This document shows positions 36,978-47,598 of a stretch of DNA of 64,000 bases, one piece after another; the first letter of the stretch is position 1, and each line of letters starts with the position of its first letter. A program made the translations under genes and the position numbers. This DNA is from Sphingomonas sp. Its GTDB lineage: Bacteria > Pseudomonadota > Alphaproteobacteria > Sphingomonadales > Sphingomonadaceae. The stretch is taken from NCBI RefSeq assembly GCF_019635515.1, contig NZ_JAHBZI010000001.1:1798001-1862000 (forward strand), written 5' to 3'. Below the pieces are notes generated by a model that was not told the DNA's origin, made no database searches, and saw only the letters and a program-made list of their open reading frames with translations.

Positions 36978-38795
36978 ATGCGTTCCACCCGCCGCGACGT
37001 CCTGCTCGGCACCGGCGCCAGCCTCGCGCTGGGCGCCCTGCCCGCCTCCGCCCGCAGCCTCGCCCCGAGCGCGGATGCGCAGGCCGAGAAGCTTCTCTCG
37101 GGCATCGCCGAGACGCTGCTCAAGGATTATCCCGAAAGCGCAACCACCCTCGGCATCGACAAGGACAAGCGCGCCGGCCTCAAGCACCAGCTCACCGACC
37201 GCTCGCCGAAGGGGCAAGCGGCGATGGTCGCGCATCTGAAAAAGGCATTGGCGGATATCGCCAAGCTCGATCCGGGCGCGCTGAGCCCGATCATGCGCAC
37301 CAACGTCGATGTCGTGCAGGCGGCCTATGGCAACGCGCTCCAGGGCTTCGCCTTCGGCTATGGCGATGTCGCGGTCGGGAGCTGGCGCAATGCACCCTAT
37401 GTCGTGATCCAGAACGTCGGCGCGTTCCTCGATGTACCGCGCTTCCTGGACAGCGATCACCAGATCAGGAATGCGGAAGACGGCGAAGCCTATGTCGATC
37501 GCCTCGAAAGCTATGCCGAGCAACTGGATGGCGAGACCGAACGGCTGAAGATCGCCGCGGGCAAGGGCGTGATCGCGCCGGATTTCCTGCTCGACAAATG
37601 CCTCGCCCAGATCAGGCAGGCGCGCGGCGGCAATCCCGCCGGCTGGGGCATCGTCACCTCGGTCGCCAACCGCACCGTCGGCATGGGCGGCGATTTCGGG
37701 CAGGCGGCATATCTGCTCTCCAAGGACAGGATCGCGCCGGCGCTCGATCGCCAGATCGCCGAGCTGGAAAAGCACCGCAAGCGCGCGACGAGCGATGCCG
37801 GCGTATGGAAGTTCAGGGATGGTGACGCCTATTATGCCTGGGCGTTGAGCGCGGGCACGACGACGACGATGACGCCCGACGAAGTCCATCAGATGGGGCT
37901 CGATCAAGTCAAGGCGATCCAGAGCGAGATGGACGCGATCTTGCAGAAGCAGGGCTACACGACCGGCACCGTCGGCGCGCGGATGGAGGCGCTGGCCAAG
38001 GACAAGCGCTTCACCTTCGCCGAGGGCGATCCCGGCCGCGCCGAGATCATGAAGTTTCTGAACGAGCGCATCGCCGACATCCGCAACCGGATGCCGCAAG
38101 CGTTCCACACGCTGGTGCGCGGCAATGTCGAAGTGAAGCGCCTGCCGCCCGAGGAAGAGCCCGGCGCTCCCGGCGCCTATGGCGGCGCGGGCTCGATCGA
38201 TGGGAGCATACCCGGCAAATTCTGGATCAATTTGCGCACCACCGCGCTGCACACCAGGTTCAGCCTGCCCGACCTCGCCTATCACGAGGCGATCCCAGGG
38301 CATGTGTGGCAGGGCGAATATGCCAACAAGCTCCCGCTGATCCGTTCGCTGCTGTCGTTCAACGCCTATTCGGAGGGCTGGGCGCTCTATGCCGAACAGC
38401 TTGCCGACGAGCTGGGCGTCTATGCCGACAATCCGGCGGAGAAGCTCGGCTATCTCCAGTCATTGGGCTTCCGCGCCTGCCGGCTGGTGGTCGATACCGG
38501 GCTCCACGCCAAGCGCTGGACCCGCGAACAGGCGATCCAATGGTTCATCGAGGCCAATGGCTCGTCGGATGAGGAAGTGCGCGGCGAGGTCGATCGCTAT
38601 TGCTCCTGGCCGGGTCAGGCATGCGGCTACAAGGTCGGGCATAGCGAGATCAACCGGCTGCGCACCCGGGCCAAGGCGAAGCTGGGCGACAAGTTCGACT
38701 TCCGCGGCTTCAACGATGCGGTTGTGCTGGGCGGCAATGTGCCGATGACGGTGCTGGGGCATGTGATCGACCGATACGTCGAATCGAAGACCTAG
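36978..38795 (+). CDS. DUF885-family exported protein (metallopeptidase-like)
   Basis: 605 residues. The N-terminus carries TRRDVLLGTGASLALGALPA, a Tat-like leader with an RR pair, so it may be exported folded. The C-terminal half has the DUF885 signature YHEAIPGHVWQ (His436-Glu437 and His442) and further conserved FNAYSEGWALYAEQLA, consistent with a metal-binding, gluzincin-like site. Likely a periplasmic peptidase, though the reaction is not established. AAGGAG stands 8 bases before the ATG. It may be read through from the SPFH/NfeD operon, or from its own promoter. Confidence 0.88.
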   Translation: MRSTRRDVLLGTGASLALGALPASARSLAPSADAQAEKLLSGIAETLLKDYPESATTLGIDKDKRAGLKHQLTDRSPKGQAAMVAHLKKALADIAKLDPGALSPIMRTNVDVVQAAYGNALQGFAFGYGDVAVGSWRNAPYVVIQNVGAFLDVPRFLDSDHQIRNAEDGEAYVDRLESYAEQLDGETERLKIAAGKGVIAPDFLLDKCLAQIRQARGGNPAGWGIVTSVANRTVGMGGDFGQAAYLLSKDRIAPALDRQIAELEKHRKRATSDAGVWKFRDGDAYYAWALSAGTTTTMTPDEVHQMGLDQVKAIQSEMDAILQKQGYTTGTVGARMEALAKDKRFTFAEGDPGRAEIMKFLNERIADIRNRMPQAFHTLVRGNVEVKRLPPEEEPGAPGAYGGAGSIDGSIPGKFWINLRTTALHTRFSLPDLAYHEAIPGHVWQGEYANKLPLIRSLLSFNAYSEGWALYAEQLADELGVYADNPAEKLGYLQSLGFRACRLVVDTGLHAKRWTREQAIQWFIEANGSSDEEVRGEVDRYCSWPGQACGYKVGHSEINRLRTRAKAKLGDKFDFRGFNDAVVLGGNVPMTVLGHVIDRYVESKT

Positions 38796-38804
38796 TTCCG
38801 ACTT

Positions 38805-38908
38805 CGTCACCCCGCCCTTGCGCCGGAGCCTGTCGTAGAGCGGGCGGAGTGGAAGGCGCGAGATTCGCTTGTGGAGAAGCGGGCCCCGGCACAAGGCCGG
38901 GAATGACG
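38805..38908. repeat. Degenerate inverted repeat, family B
   Basis: The ends 38805-38832 (CGTCACCCCGCCCTTGCGCC) and 38879-38908 are related by inversion but with many mismatches. The core resembles the repeats at 14924 and 21022. It lies between convergent genes. Confidence 0.55.
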
Positions 38909-38915
38909 GAGCCGG

Positions 38916-39209
38916 TTACCCCGTCCGCTTCGCCAAGGCCGCCTCGACGGCCTCCAACCCCTCATCACTTTCCACCGCCAGATCGATCGGGCGGCCACCC
39001 AGTGCATCGTCATGCGTATTCAGGAACGCGATCATCGCGTCGCGATTCTTGAGCGTCAGGAACGCGACGGTCGCGGCCTTGCCCTGGCGCGCTGCTGCCT
39101 CGGGAGACAGGCGAACGGTGTCGAAACGCTTGCGGAAGCGCTTGAACTGCGGCTTGGCGTCCGCGGTTTCGGTCGGCTGGTCATCAGCCGTGGCAGGCGC
39201 ATCGCTCAT
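38916..39209 (-). CDS. Small DUF2384-like (MbcA/ParS C-terminal) protein
   Basis: 97 residues. A charged, Thr-rich N-terminus (1-25) leads into RLSPEAAARQGKAATVAF and a C-terminal DALGGRPIDLAVESDEGL, which matches the GG-P-L-L-x-T-x-E-G pattern of the Xre/MbcA/ParS toxin-binding domain. In typical antitoxins this domain follows an HTH and pairs with a RES-type toxin; here I see no HTH and no toxin gene nearby. Start at 39209 is preferred; an upstream ATG exists. Function unknown. Confidence 0.7.
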   Translation of the reverse strand: MSDAPATADDQPTETADAKPQFKRFRKRFDTVRLSPEAAARQGKAATVAFLTLKNRDAMIAFLNTHDDALGGRPIDLAVESDEGLEAVEAALAKRTG

Positions 39210-39338
39210 TGGGCATCCCGTACAGCGTAGGTGGGAGTCCAACGTCTCTCAGCCGCCCGCACCTACGAAGAAATTGCGAAACGATAGCATTGATGTAGGT
39301 GTCCGGCACCCGATGCGCCAGCAGTGATCGGGCCGGCG

Positions 39339-39692
39339 CTATTTCTTGCCGAACAGCCCGCCGACCATTCCACCCAGATCGTTGAGCGGATTGCCGTCGC
39401 CATCCTTGTCGAGCGAACTGAGAATGCCGCCCGCGCCCGACGGCAGCATCGACGCGAACTTGCCCAACGCACCTTCGCCGCCGATATGGCCGATGATCTC
39501 CTGGAGCTTTTCGGTGGGCAATCCGGTCGCCGCGGCGGCGCCCTCCGCCGTGTCGCCCTGCATCGGATGGAATTTGGCGAGCGCCTGCACCGCCGATTCG
39601 ACATGCTCCTTGGATAGCCCGACCTTGGCCGCGAGATTGGCGATGTCCACATTCTGAGTGACTTGACCCAAGATACCGTCGAGCATGCTCAT
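39339..39692 (-). CDS. YidB/DUF937-like protein
   Basis: 117 residues, helical, with repeated Gly-Ile/Leu heptads: MSMLDGILGQVTQNVDIANL, LPTEKLQEIIGHIGGEG and a C-terminal NDLGGMVGGLFGKK. This is the YidB/DUF937 layout, a family of unknown function. DKDGDGNPLNDL near the C-terminus resembles a calcium-binding loop. It stands alone on the minus strand between the DUF2384-like gene and pckA. Confidence 0.82.
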   Translation of the reverse strand: MSMLDGILGQVTQNVDIANLAAKVGLSKEHVESAVQALAKFHPMQGDTAEGAAAATGLPTEKLQEIIGHIGGEGALGKFASMLPSGAGGILSSLDKDGDGNPLNDLGGMVGGLFGKK

Positions 39693-39797
39693 ATTCGCCT
39701 CCCGCTAGGATTCGCCGCAATGGGATACCCTTAGCACAGCTTGCGCAAAGGCGCACGGTCCGGCGCGACGAAACCGGGACGCGCGGCACCAGGAAAC

Positions 39798-39837
39798 GCG
39801 GCCATCGATCGGGTATGCATGGGCCCGATCGATGGCC
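39798..39837 (-). terminator. Hairpin downstream of pckA
   Basis: CGGCCATCGATCGGG (39798-39812) and CCCGATCGATGGCCG (39823-39837) are perfectly complementary around a 10-base loop, 8 bases after the pckA stop. A short T-run (CGTTTCC) follows on the minus strand. Terminator or 3'-end stabilising structure. Confidence 0.65.
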
Positions 39838-39844
39838 GGGCAAT

Positions 39845-41452
<1,608 letters not shown>

Positions 41453-41641
41453 AATATGCCTCCTCATGCGCCTCGTGCGGGCGCTATCTAGTTATGCTTG
41501 GCGCATAGGCGGCGGCTCGAACGGCGGTCAATGCGGGTAAACGTTGTCGGATTCGATGGTAATCGGTGTCATTTCCAATGCGGCATACAAACTATGGTTT
41601 ACGGCATTGGTGATGCGCCGATGCAACGCTATGGTTGCGCA

Positions 41642-42349
41642 ATGACAGCGACGATCGCGCTGGTCGATGACGACCGGAACATCCTCACTTCGGTATCCAT
41701 TGCGCTGCAAACCGAAGGCTTTCTCACCCGCGTCTATTCGGACGGCGAAAGCGCGTTGAAGGCGCTGATCGAGAATCCGCCCGATCTGGCGGTGCTCGAC
41801 ATCAAGATGCCGAAGATGGACGGGCTGGAACTGCTGCGGCGGCTGCGCGAGAGGAGCGCGATTCCCGTGATCTTCCTGACCAGCAAGGATGACGAGCTCG
41901 ACGAGGCGCTCGGGCTGGCGATGGGCGCGGACGATTATATCGCCAAGCCGTTCAGCCAGCGCCTGCTGATCGCCCGCATCCGCGCGATCCTGCGCCGCAC
42001 CGAAGCCAGTCTGCCCAGCGCCGAGGGCGGCGAGGATACGCCGCAGGAAATACTGGAGCGCGGGCGGCTGGTGATGGACCCCGCCCGTCACCGTGTGAAC
42101 TGGGCCGGCGACAACGTGACGCTGACCGTCACCGAGTTCCTGATCCTGGAGACGCTGGCGCAGCGCCCCGGCATCGTGAAGACCCGCAATCAGCTGATGG
42201 ATGCCGCCTATCAGGACGACATCTATGTCGACGACCGTACCATCGACAGCCACATCAAGCGCGTCCGCCGCAAATTCCGTCAGGTCGATCCGGAATTCGA
42301 TGCTATCGAGACGCTATATGGCGCCGGATACCGCTTCTCCGACGAGTGA
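41642..42349 (+). CDS. chvI: Response regulator ChvI
   Basis: 235 residues: a receiver domain (1-120) with Asp9-Asp11, phospho-Asp53 in [12 protein letters not shown], the switch Thr of FLTSKD and Lys in YIAKPFSQR, then an OmpR-type winged helix ending [17 protein letters not shown]. ChvI-ChvG respond to acid and envelope stress and to host contact in rhizobia and Agrobacterium, and the gene order here (pckA, chvI, chvG, hprK, PTS) is the classic one. ATG at 41642 starts the conserved [13 protein letters not shown]; the open frame runs 48 residues further upstream, without family match. Confidence 0.96.
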   Translation: MTATIALVDDDRNILTSVSIALQTEGFLTRVYSDGESALKALIENPPDLAVLDIKMPKMDGLELLRRLRERSAIPVIFLTSKDDELDEALGLAMGADDYIAKPFSQRLLIARIRAILRRTEASLPSAEGGEDTPQEILERGRLVMDPARHRVNWAGDNVTLTVTEFLILETLAQRPGIVKTRNQLMDAAYQDDIYVDDRTIDSHIKRVRRKFRQVDPEFDAIETLYGAGYRFSDE

Positions 42350-43898
42350 CGATCAGGCCCTCGGGCTGAAATGGTCGAACCGCGTCAGCCTGACGCCACG
42401 GATTCTGGCGGTCAATATTTTCGCGCTGGCGCTGCTCGGCGGGGGCTTTTCGTACCTCGATTCGTATCGCAGCCGGATGGTCGACAGCCGGGTCGAGCAG
42501 GCGAGCCGCGAGGCCAGGCTGATCGCGCAGGCGCTGGCTTCGACCAACAAGGACGAAAAGCGCCGCGACATATTGGTGCTGAGCTTGGCGCGCGACATGG
42601 GCACGCGGATCCGCCTGTTCACCGACGACGGCAAGATGCTGGCGGACAGCCGTGAGCTGGGGCTGCGCAACGTGACGCTGCGCGATCCGGACAAGGACCC
42701 GTGGGGACTGGAGGCTGCGCGCTGGCTTGATGCGGTGATCGATACCGTGGCCGGCGCGGCGCGAGCGCCGGCCTATCGCGAGCGTTCCAGCGATGCGGGG
42801 CTCGACTGGCCCGATGTACGGACCGCGCAAACGGCGCATGGCTCGGCGGCGACGGTGTGGCGCGCGCCCGACCGGACGCCGGTGATCACGGCGGCGGCGC
42901 CGATCACCGGAATGGGCGTGGTGATGACCACGGTCAACGCCCGCGACATCACCCAGACGGTACGCGCCGAGCGCTACCGGCTCGGGATCGTGCTGCTGAT
43001 CGTCTCGGTCTCCTCGATCCTGCTCTCGCTATTCCTGGCGCGGACGATCGTCCGGCCGCTGCGGCTGCTCGCCCGAGCCGCGATCCGGGTGCGGCTCGGG
43101 CGCGCGCGCGAGGTGGTCGTCCCTCGCCTGCCCGACCGCAGCGACGAGATCGGGCTGCTCGCCCGCGCCCTTTCCGACATGACGCAGGCGCTGCGCGCGC
43201 GGATCGATGCCACCGAAAGCTTTGCCGCCGACGTGACCCACGAGCTCAAGAACCCCCTCGCCTCGCTGCGATCGGCGGTCGACAGCCTCGCCAGCGTCAA
43301 GAAGCGCGAACATCGCGATCAGTTGATGGAGATCGTCCAGGACGATGTGCACCGGCTCGACCGGCTGATCACCGATATCTCCGAAGCCTCGCGGCTCGAC
43401 GCGCAACTGAGCCGCGCGACCTTCGAACCGGTCGATATCGGGGCACTGATCCAGGCGCTGCTCGACAGCCGCGAAGCGCGCGGGCTGCCGGCGGGTATCC
43501 GCATCGCCTTCGACCACCAGCCCGGGGCCGCGCTGACCGTACTCGGCGAAGGGGCGCGGCTTGAGCGCGTGTTCGAGAACCTCATCGAAAACGCGATCTC
43601 CTTCTCGCCCGAGGGTGGGCTGATCGCGATTTCCGCACGCGGCGAAGGCGCGATGCTGACCATCCGCATCGAGGATGAAGGCCCCGGCGTGCCCGAAGAT
43701 GCGCGCGAGAACATCTTCCGCCGCTTCCATTCGGTGCGCCCCGAAAGCGAGGCATTCGGCCAGCATTCGGGCCTGGGCCTTGCCATCGCCCGCACCATCG
43801 TCGAAGCCCATCAGGGGAGCATCGCAGTGGAATCGCGGGAAGATCGGTTGAGCGGAGCGCGGTTCGTGGTGCGGCTGCCCAGGGGCGACCGCGGCTAA
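42318..43898 (+). CDS. chvG: Sensor histidine kinase ChvG
   Basis: 526 residues, inner membrane. Helices at about 29-48 and 222-242 enclose a periplasmic sensor domain of about 170 residues; then HAMP, the H-box [14 protein letters not shown] with His308, N-box [14 protein letters not shown], and G-boxes [13 protein letters not shown] and [14 protein letters not shown]. Start ATG at 42318 overlaps the chvI end by 32 bases and gives the usual short cytoplasmic leader ([14 protein letters not shown]). Partner of ChvI. It ends with TAATG shared with hprK. Confidence 0.95.
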   Translation: MAPDTASPTSDDQALGLKWSNRVSLTPRILAVNIFALALLGGGFSYLDSYRSRMVDSRVEQASREARLIAQALASTNKDEKRRDILVLSLARDMGTRIRLFTDDGKMLADSRELGLRNVTLRDPDKDPWGLEAARWLDAVIDTVAGAARAPAYRERSSDAGLDWPDVRTAQTAHGSAATVWRAPDRTPVITAAAPITGMGVVMTTVNARDITQTVRAERYRLGIVLLIVSVSSILLSLFLARTIVRPLRLLARAAIRVRLGRAREVVVPRLPDRSDEIGLLARALSDMTQALRARIDATESFAADVTHELKNPLASLRSAVDSLASVKKREHRDQLMEIVQDDVHRLDRLITDISEASRLDAQLSRATFEPVDIGALIQALLDSREARGLPAGIRIAFDHQPGAALTVLGEGARLERVFENLIENAISFSPEGGLIAISARGEGAMLTIRIEDEGPGVPEDARENIFRRFHSVRPESEAFGQHSGLGLAIARTIVEAHQGSIAVESREDRLSGARFVVRLPRGDRG

Positions 43899-44320
43899 TG
43901 GCGGCGCTTTCCACCGAGGCGATCGAGGCGAGTTGCGTGGCTGCGGATGGCCGTGGCGTGCTGATCGAGGGCCGCGACGGCGATGCGCGGACCGATCTGG
44001 CGCTGCGCATGATCGATCGGGGCGCGGTATTGGTTGCGGACACGCAGACCGTGTGCCTGCGACAGGACAGGCGATTGCTGGCGGGCGCACCGGCGGGCAC
44101 TGCTGGAAGGATCGAAGTGCGCGGACTGGGCATTGTCGGGATGCCCCATGCGGAGCGCGTGCCGGTGGAGTTGCTGATCGTCCTGCTCGATGCCGCCCCA
44201 CGCTTTCCCGACGACAAGCGCACGCGCAGCATTGCGGGCGTCGAGGTGCCGGTGCTGGCGCTAGCGGCGAGCGATCACGCCGCGCCGATCAAGGCCGAGC
44301 TATGGCTGCGAATCCGATGA
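43898..44320 (+). CDS. hprK: HPr kinase/phosphorylase homologue with degenerate P-loop
   Basis: 140 residues, the short alphaproteobacterial HprK form lacking the N-terminal domain. Family features remain: ASCVAADGRGVLIEG at the start, TDLALRMIDRGAVLVAD, and the VRGLGIVGMPH and APIKAELWLR segments. The Walker A, normally GPSGSGKSDLAL, reads GRDGDARTDLAL (25-36), so the nucleotide-binding Gly-Lys-Ser is replaced by Ala-Arg-Thr, and the following Asp-Asp is Asp-Thr (48-49). The reading frame is clean, with no stop or shift. HPr-Ser kinase activity is doubtful; it may be a phosphatase-only, binding or decaying protein. One-base overlap with chvG, ATGA overlap with rapZ. Confidence 0.85.
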   Translation: MAALSTEAIEASCVAADGRGVLIEGRDGDARTDLALRMIDRGAVLVADTQTVCLRQDRRLLAGAPAGTAGRIEVRGLGIVGMPHAERVPVELLIVLLDAAPRFPDDKRTRSIAGVEVPVLALAASDHAAPIKAELWLRIR

Positions 44321-45237
44321 GCCGGCGGCCCAAGCATATCCTGCTCGTCACCGGCATGTCCGGCGCCGGCAAGTCGACCGTGCTCCGCACGCTGGAGGAT
44401 CTTGGCTGGGAGACCGTCGACAACCTGCCGCTCCTGCTCCTCAATCGCCTGCTCGATACCGCGCCGGCCGAAGGCACCGACAGCGACGATGATCGTCCGC
44501 TGGCGCTGGGCATTGGCAGCCAGACCCGCGGCTTCGACGCCGACAGCATCGTCCGCCGCATCAAACGGCTGCGCGAGGACCATGGACACGATGTCGGCAC
44601 GCTGTTCCTCGAATGCGCGGGGTCCGAACTGGAGCGCCGTTATTCGGAAACACGCCGCCGCCATCCGCTGGCGCAGGATCGCCCGGCCAGCGACGGTATG
44701 CTGCGCGAGCGCGAACTGCTCGCCCCGCTCAGGCAATGGTCGAACCGGCTGATCGACACCACCAACATGTCGAGCAACGAACTGGCGCAGCAGATCCGCT
44801 CGACCTTCTCGGGCGAGGGCTTGGGCGAAACCGTGCTCAACGTCATGTCGTTCGGCTTCGCCCGCGGGCTCCCGCGCGATGCCGATCTGGTGCTCGACAT
44901 GCGTTTTCTTCGGAATCCGCACTGGGACGAGGCCCTGCGCCCCGGAACCGGCAAGGACAAGAATGTTTCCGCCTATATCGCCGACGACCCGGCCTATGCC
45001 ACGGCGATGGCGCAGATCGAATCGCTGCTGCTGCTGCTGCTCCCGCGCTATCAGGCCGAGGGCAAGGCATATGTGACGATCGCGTTCGGCTGCACCGGCG
45101 GTCGGCACCGCTCGGTCCACGTCGCCGAACGCGTCGCAGCGCGGTTGCGCGGGGAAGGATTTTCGCCCACGGTGACCCATCGCGACCTGCAGACCGCTCC
45201 GCAGGACTCGCTCGAGGGGGCGCCGGTAGTGGCATGA
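44317..45237 (+). CDS. rapZ: RNase adapter protein RapZ
   Basis: 306 residues. RapZ binds nucleotides and glucosamine-6-phosphate and, in enterobacteria, guides RNase E to small RNAs. P-loop GMSGAGKST (13-21), DNLPLLLL, and a C-terminal domain with IAFGCTGGRHRSVHVAERV are typical. The linker (about 50-75) is longer and more acidic than usual. Start ATG at 44317 overlaps the hprK stop. In alphaproteobacteria it sits in this PTS cluster, between hprK and the EIIA gene, and links PTS state with cell envelope or carbon control. Confidence 0.95.
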   Translation: MSRRPKHILLVTGMSGAGKSTVLRTLEDLGWETVDNLPLLLLNRLLDTAPAEGTDSDDDRPLALGIGSQTRGFDADSIVRRIKRLREDHGHDVGTLFLECAGSELERRYSETRRRHPLAQDRPASDGMLRERELLAPLRQWSNRLIDTTNMSSNELAQQIRSTFSGEGLGETVLNVMSFGFARGLPRDADLVLDMRFLRNPHWDEALRPGTGKDKNVSAYIADDPAYATAMAQIESLLLLLLPRYQAEGKAYVTIAFGCTGGRHRSVHVAERVAARLRGEGFSPTVTHRDLQTAPQDSLEGAPVVA

Positions 45238-45252
45238 GAGGCCGGAGTTGAG

Positions 45253-45660
45253 ATGATCGGTTTGGTACTCGTGACGCACGGGCGACTCGCGGAAGAGTTT
45301 GTCGTCGCGATGGAGCATGTCGTGGGCAAGCAGGAGCGGATCGAGCCGATCTGCATCGGGCCCGAGGACGATATGGAAAGCCGCCGCGCGGATATCGCGA
45401 AAGCGATCGGGAAGGTCGATGACGGCAAGGGCGTCATCGTGCTCAGCGACCTGTTCGGCGGCACGCCTTCGAACCTCGCCATTTCGCTGATGGAAGCTGG
45501 CAAGGTGGAAGTGATCGCCGGCATCAACCTGCCGATGCTGATCCGGCTGGGCAGCGCCCGCAAGGCGATGAAGGTCACCGACGCCGTCGCCGCCGCGCGC
45601 GATGCCGGGCGCAAATATATCACCGTGGCATCGGAAGTGCTCGGCGAGGCCGCCGCATGA
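45253..45660 (+). CDS. PTS EIIA, mannose-family type
   Basis: 135 residues. The fold is the EIIA-Man alpha/beta domain: IGLVLVTHGRLAEEFV with phospho-acceptor His9, and VLSDLFGGTPSNLAISLM for the partner contact. It accepts phosphate from HPr. No EIIB or EIIC gene is in the window, so it serves as a regulatory phosphate acceptor of a sugar-free PTS, as in other alphaproteobacteria. It overlaps the HPr gene by ATGA. Confidence 0.95.
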   Translation: MIGLVLVTHGRLAEEFVVAMEHVVGKQERIEPICIGPEDDMESRRADIAKAIGKVDDGKGVIVLSDLFGGTPSNLAISLMEAGKVEVIAGINLPMLIRLGSARKAMKVTDAVAAARDAGRKYITVASEVLGEAAA

Positions 45661-45929
45661 GCCGCTGCCAGCGGACGGTCACGATCGAGAACAAGCGCGG
45701 GCTGCACGCGCGCGCCAGCATGGCGTTCGTGACCCTGGCGACGAGCCATCCGGTCGAGCTGACCGTCGAGAAGGACGGCAACGCCGCCTCCGGAACCTCG
45801 ATCCTCGACCTGATGATGCTCGGCGCCGCGCGCGGCGACACGATCACGATCAGCGCCGAGGGCGATGGCGCCGAGGATGCCGTGCAGGCGCTGGTCCAGC
45901 TGGTCGAGGACCGGTTCGGCGAGGAATAG
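45657..45929 (+). CDS. Phosphocarrier protein HPr (NPr-type)
   Basis: 90 residues. It carries phosphate from enzyme I to EIIA on His17 in NKRGLHARASMAFV. The regulatory Ser48, the counterpart of Ser46, is kept in GTSILDLMMLG at the expected 31-residue distance from His17, although the neighbouring HprK has lost its P-loop. Last gene of the chvI-chvG-hprK-rapZ-EIIA-HPr series; no enzyme I gene is in the window. Confidence 0.95.
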   Translation: MSRCQRTVTIENKRGLHARASMAFVTLATSHPVELTVEKDGNAASGTSILDLMMLGAARGDTITISAEGDGAEDAVQALVQLVEDRFGEE

Positions 45930-45943
45930 GCGGGTTACCGCCT
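45928..45943. terminator. Short hairpin after the HPr gene
   Basis: AGGCGG-GTTA-CCGCCT is a perfect 6-bp stem beginning at the HPr stop codon, between convergent genes, without a strong T-run. Weak candidate terminator. Confidence 0.35.
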
Positions 45944-45963
45944 TGGCTGCTATTCGCGGAAGC

Positions 45964-46725
45964 CTAGCCCGCCCTGGCCTTCGCCGCCCACGGATTCCAG
46001 GCTGACCACAGGGCAATGGCGGCCAGCGCCAGCGCGCCAAGCGATAGCGGGGCAACCGGCAGCGTTCCGATCCGCGCGAACCAGTCCGCCCATAGCGCCG
46101 AGGCGCCGACGCTCTCGAACGCGACGATCTCCAATGCCATGGTCGCGATGACCACCGCGAACGCCCGGCCTTCGCGACGGTGACCAAGCCACAGCAGCGC
46201 GGCGATGACGATGCTCAGCATTTCGCCCAGATGCAGCGCCGGCGGCGCCGGGATCGGCAAGCGGGCGAGGATTGGCGGCAGCACCAGCAACGTGGTGCCG
46301 AGCATATAGGCGGCGTGCCTCGCCACCCGCTTGCGGTTCAGCAGCGCCGCGCGGACCATGCCGACCAGCACGACAGTCGAGATGATGTCATGCAGCCCGA
46401 GCCGCGCACCGAATATGCCGTAGAAAGGATGGCCGCCGCTGAACTTGAGCGCCATCGAATGCAGCACCAGCGCCGCGCCGGCGGCGAACAGCGGCACCAC
46501 GAACAGCACGGCGCGGCCGCTCGCGCGGTGCAGCGCGAAACGGCGATGGTGCGCGCTCCAGCTCTGCAGCGCGACGAGCAATATCCACGCCGATGCGGTG
46601 AGGCCATGGGCATGGAATGCCAGCGGAGCGCTGCCGATCACCCCGAAATAGTCGCGCCAGAACGCCATCGCGATCGCCGGGACGAGCAGAACAAGCACGA
46701 ACCAGTGCGCGTGACGATATGGCAT
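45964..46725 (-). CDS. Multi-pass inner-membrane protein of unknown function
   Basis: 253 residues with about six to seven membrane helices and His-rich turns (HAHWFVL, HAHGLTAS, WSAHHRRFALHRAS, LGLHDI). The spaced histidines near membrane faces could bind haem or metal, but no known motif is complete. No signal peptide apart from the first helix. It is convergent with the PTS genes and divergent from the SpoU methylase gene. I do not recognise the family. Confidence 0.8.
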   Translation of the reverse strand: MPYRHAHWFVLVLLVPAIAMAFWRDYFGVIGSAPLAFHAHGLTASAWILLVALQSWSAHHRRFALHRASGRAVLFVVPLFAAGAALVLHSMALKFSGGHPFYGIFGARLGLHDIISTVVLVGMVRAALLNRKRVARHAAYMLGTTLLVLPPILARLPIPAPPALHLGEMLSIVIAALLWLGHRREGRAFAVVIATMALEIVAFESVGASALWADWFARIGTLPVAPLSLGALALAAIALWSAWNPWAAKARAG

Positions 46726-46794
46726 GAATCCGCTTCCCCCAAGCTGACCGCGTGACGATAGGCGGCCCGGCTTTTATCCGCTAGGGGCACGGCC

Positions 46795-47598
46795 ATGCCC
46801 CGCGAGATCACCGCCTTTTCCAACCCGCTCATCAAGCGCGTCCGCAATTTGCGCGACAAGAAGCATCGCCGTGAGGAAGGGCTGTTCCTCGCCGAGGGCT
46901 TGCGCATCCTGACCGAGGCGCGCGAGGCCGGGCGGTTGCCGCAATATCTGTTCTACACCAGGGAAAGCGCCAACCACCCGCTGGTGCTGGCGCTGGTCGA
47001 CGCGGTGGAAAACAAGACCGGCTGGGCGATCGAGACCAATGCCGACATTCTTTCCAAGCTCTCCGGCAAGGATAACCCGGGCGCGGTGGTCGGGGTGTTC
47101 GCCGAGTTCGAGGCGAAGCTGGACGATCTCGACCGCGCCAGCGCGCCGATCTGGCTGGTCGCCGAACGGCTGCGTGACCCCGGCAATCTCGGGACGATCC
47201 TGCGCACCGCCGACGCGATCGGCGCGGGTGGGCTGATCCTGGTCGACGAGTGCGTCGATCCCTTCTCGGTCGAAGCGGTGCGGGCGAGCATGGGCGCGCT
47301 GTTCACGGTGCCGGTGGCGCGCGCGCCCTGGGCCGAGTTCGCGACCTGGCTGCGCAAGGGACCGGGCCAGCTGGTCGGGCTCAGCCTCGACACCGATCTC
47401 GATTACCAGGCGGCGCGATACGAAGCGCCGACCTTCCTGCTGACCGGCAATGAAGCGCAGGGCATGCCCGATTTCATGGCCAAGGCATGTGACGTGACGG
47501 TCAAGATCCCGATGCTCGGCAAGGCTGACTCGCTCAACGCGGCGGTGGCGACGGCGGTGATGGCCTATGAGGTGCTCAACCAGCGCCGGCGCGCCTAG
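46795..47598 (+). CDS. SpoU/TrmH-family RNA 2'-O-methyltransferase
   Basis: 267 residues. The N-terminal substrate-binding domain (about 1-100) starts REITAFSNPLIKRVRNLRDK. The SPOUT domain has motif 1 VAERLRDPGNLGTILRTADA, motif 2 LLTGNEAQGMP and motif 3 DSLNAAVATAVMAYEV, the trefoil-knot SAM site. It methylates a ribose in rRNA or tRNA; the layout with an N-terminal domain fits the 23S rRNA (RlmB-like) group, but the target cannot be fixed. Confidence 0.93.
   Translation: MPREITAFSNPLIKRVRNLRDKKHRREEGLFLAEGLRILTEAREAGRLPQYLFYTRESANHPLVLALVDAVENKTGWAIETNADILSKLSGKDNPGAVVGVFAEFEAKLDDLDRASAPIWLVAERLRDPGNLGTILRTADAIGAGGLILVDECVDPFSVEAVRASMGALFTVPVARAPWAEFATWLRKGPGQLVGLSLDTDLDYQAARYEAPTFLLTGNEAQGMPDFMAKACDVTVKIPMLGKADSLNAAVATAVMAYEVLNQRRRA

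Noticed and set aside
41575..41610. CCAATGC/GCATTGG inverted repeat before chvI
   Set aside because: Only 7-base arms with a 22-base gap; too weak to call an operator.
43961..44010. Possible frameshift causing the lost P-loop of HprK
   Set aside because: I checked the other frames around residues 20-40; none restores a GSGKS motif, and the protein continues normally on both sides.
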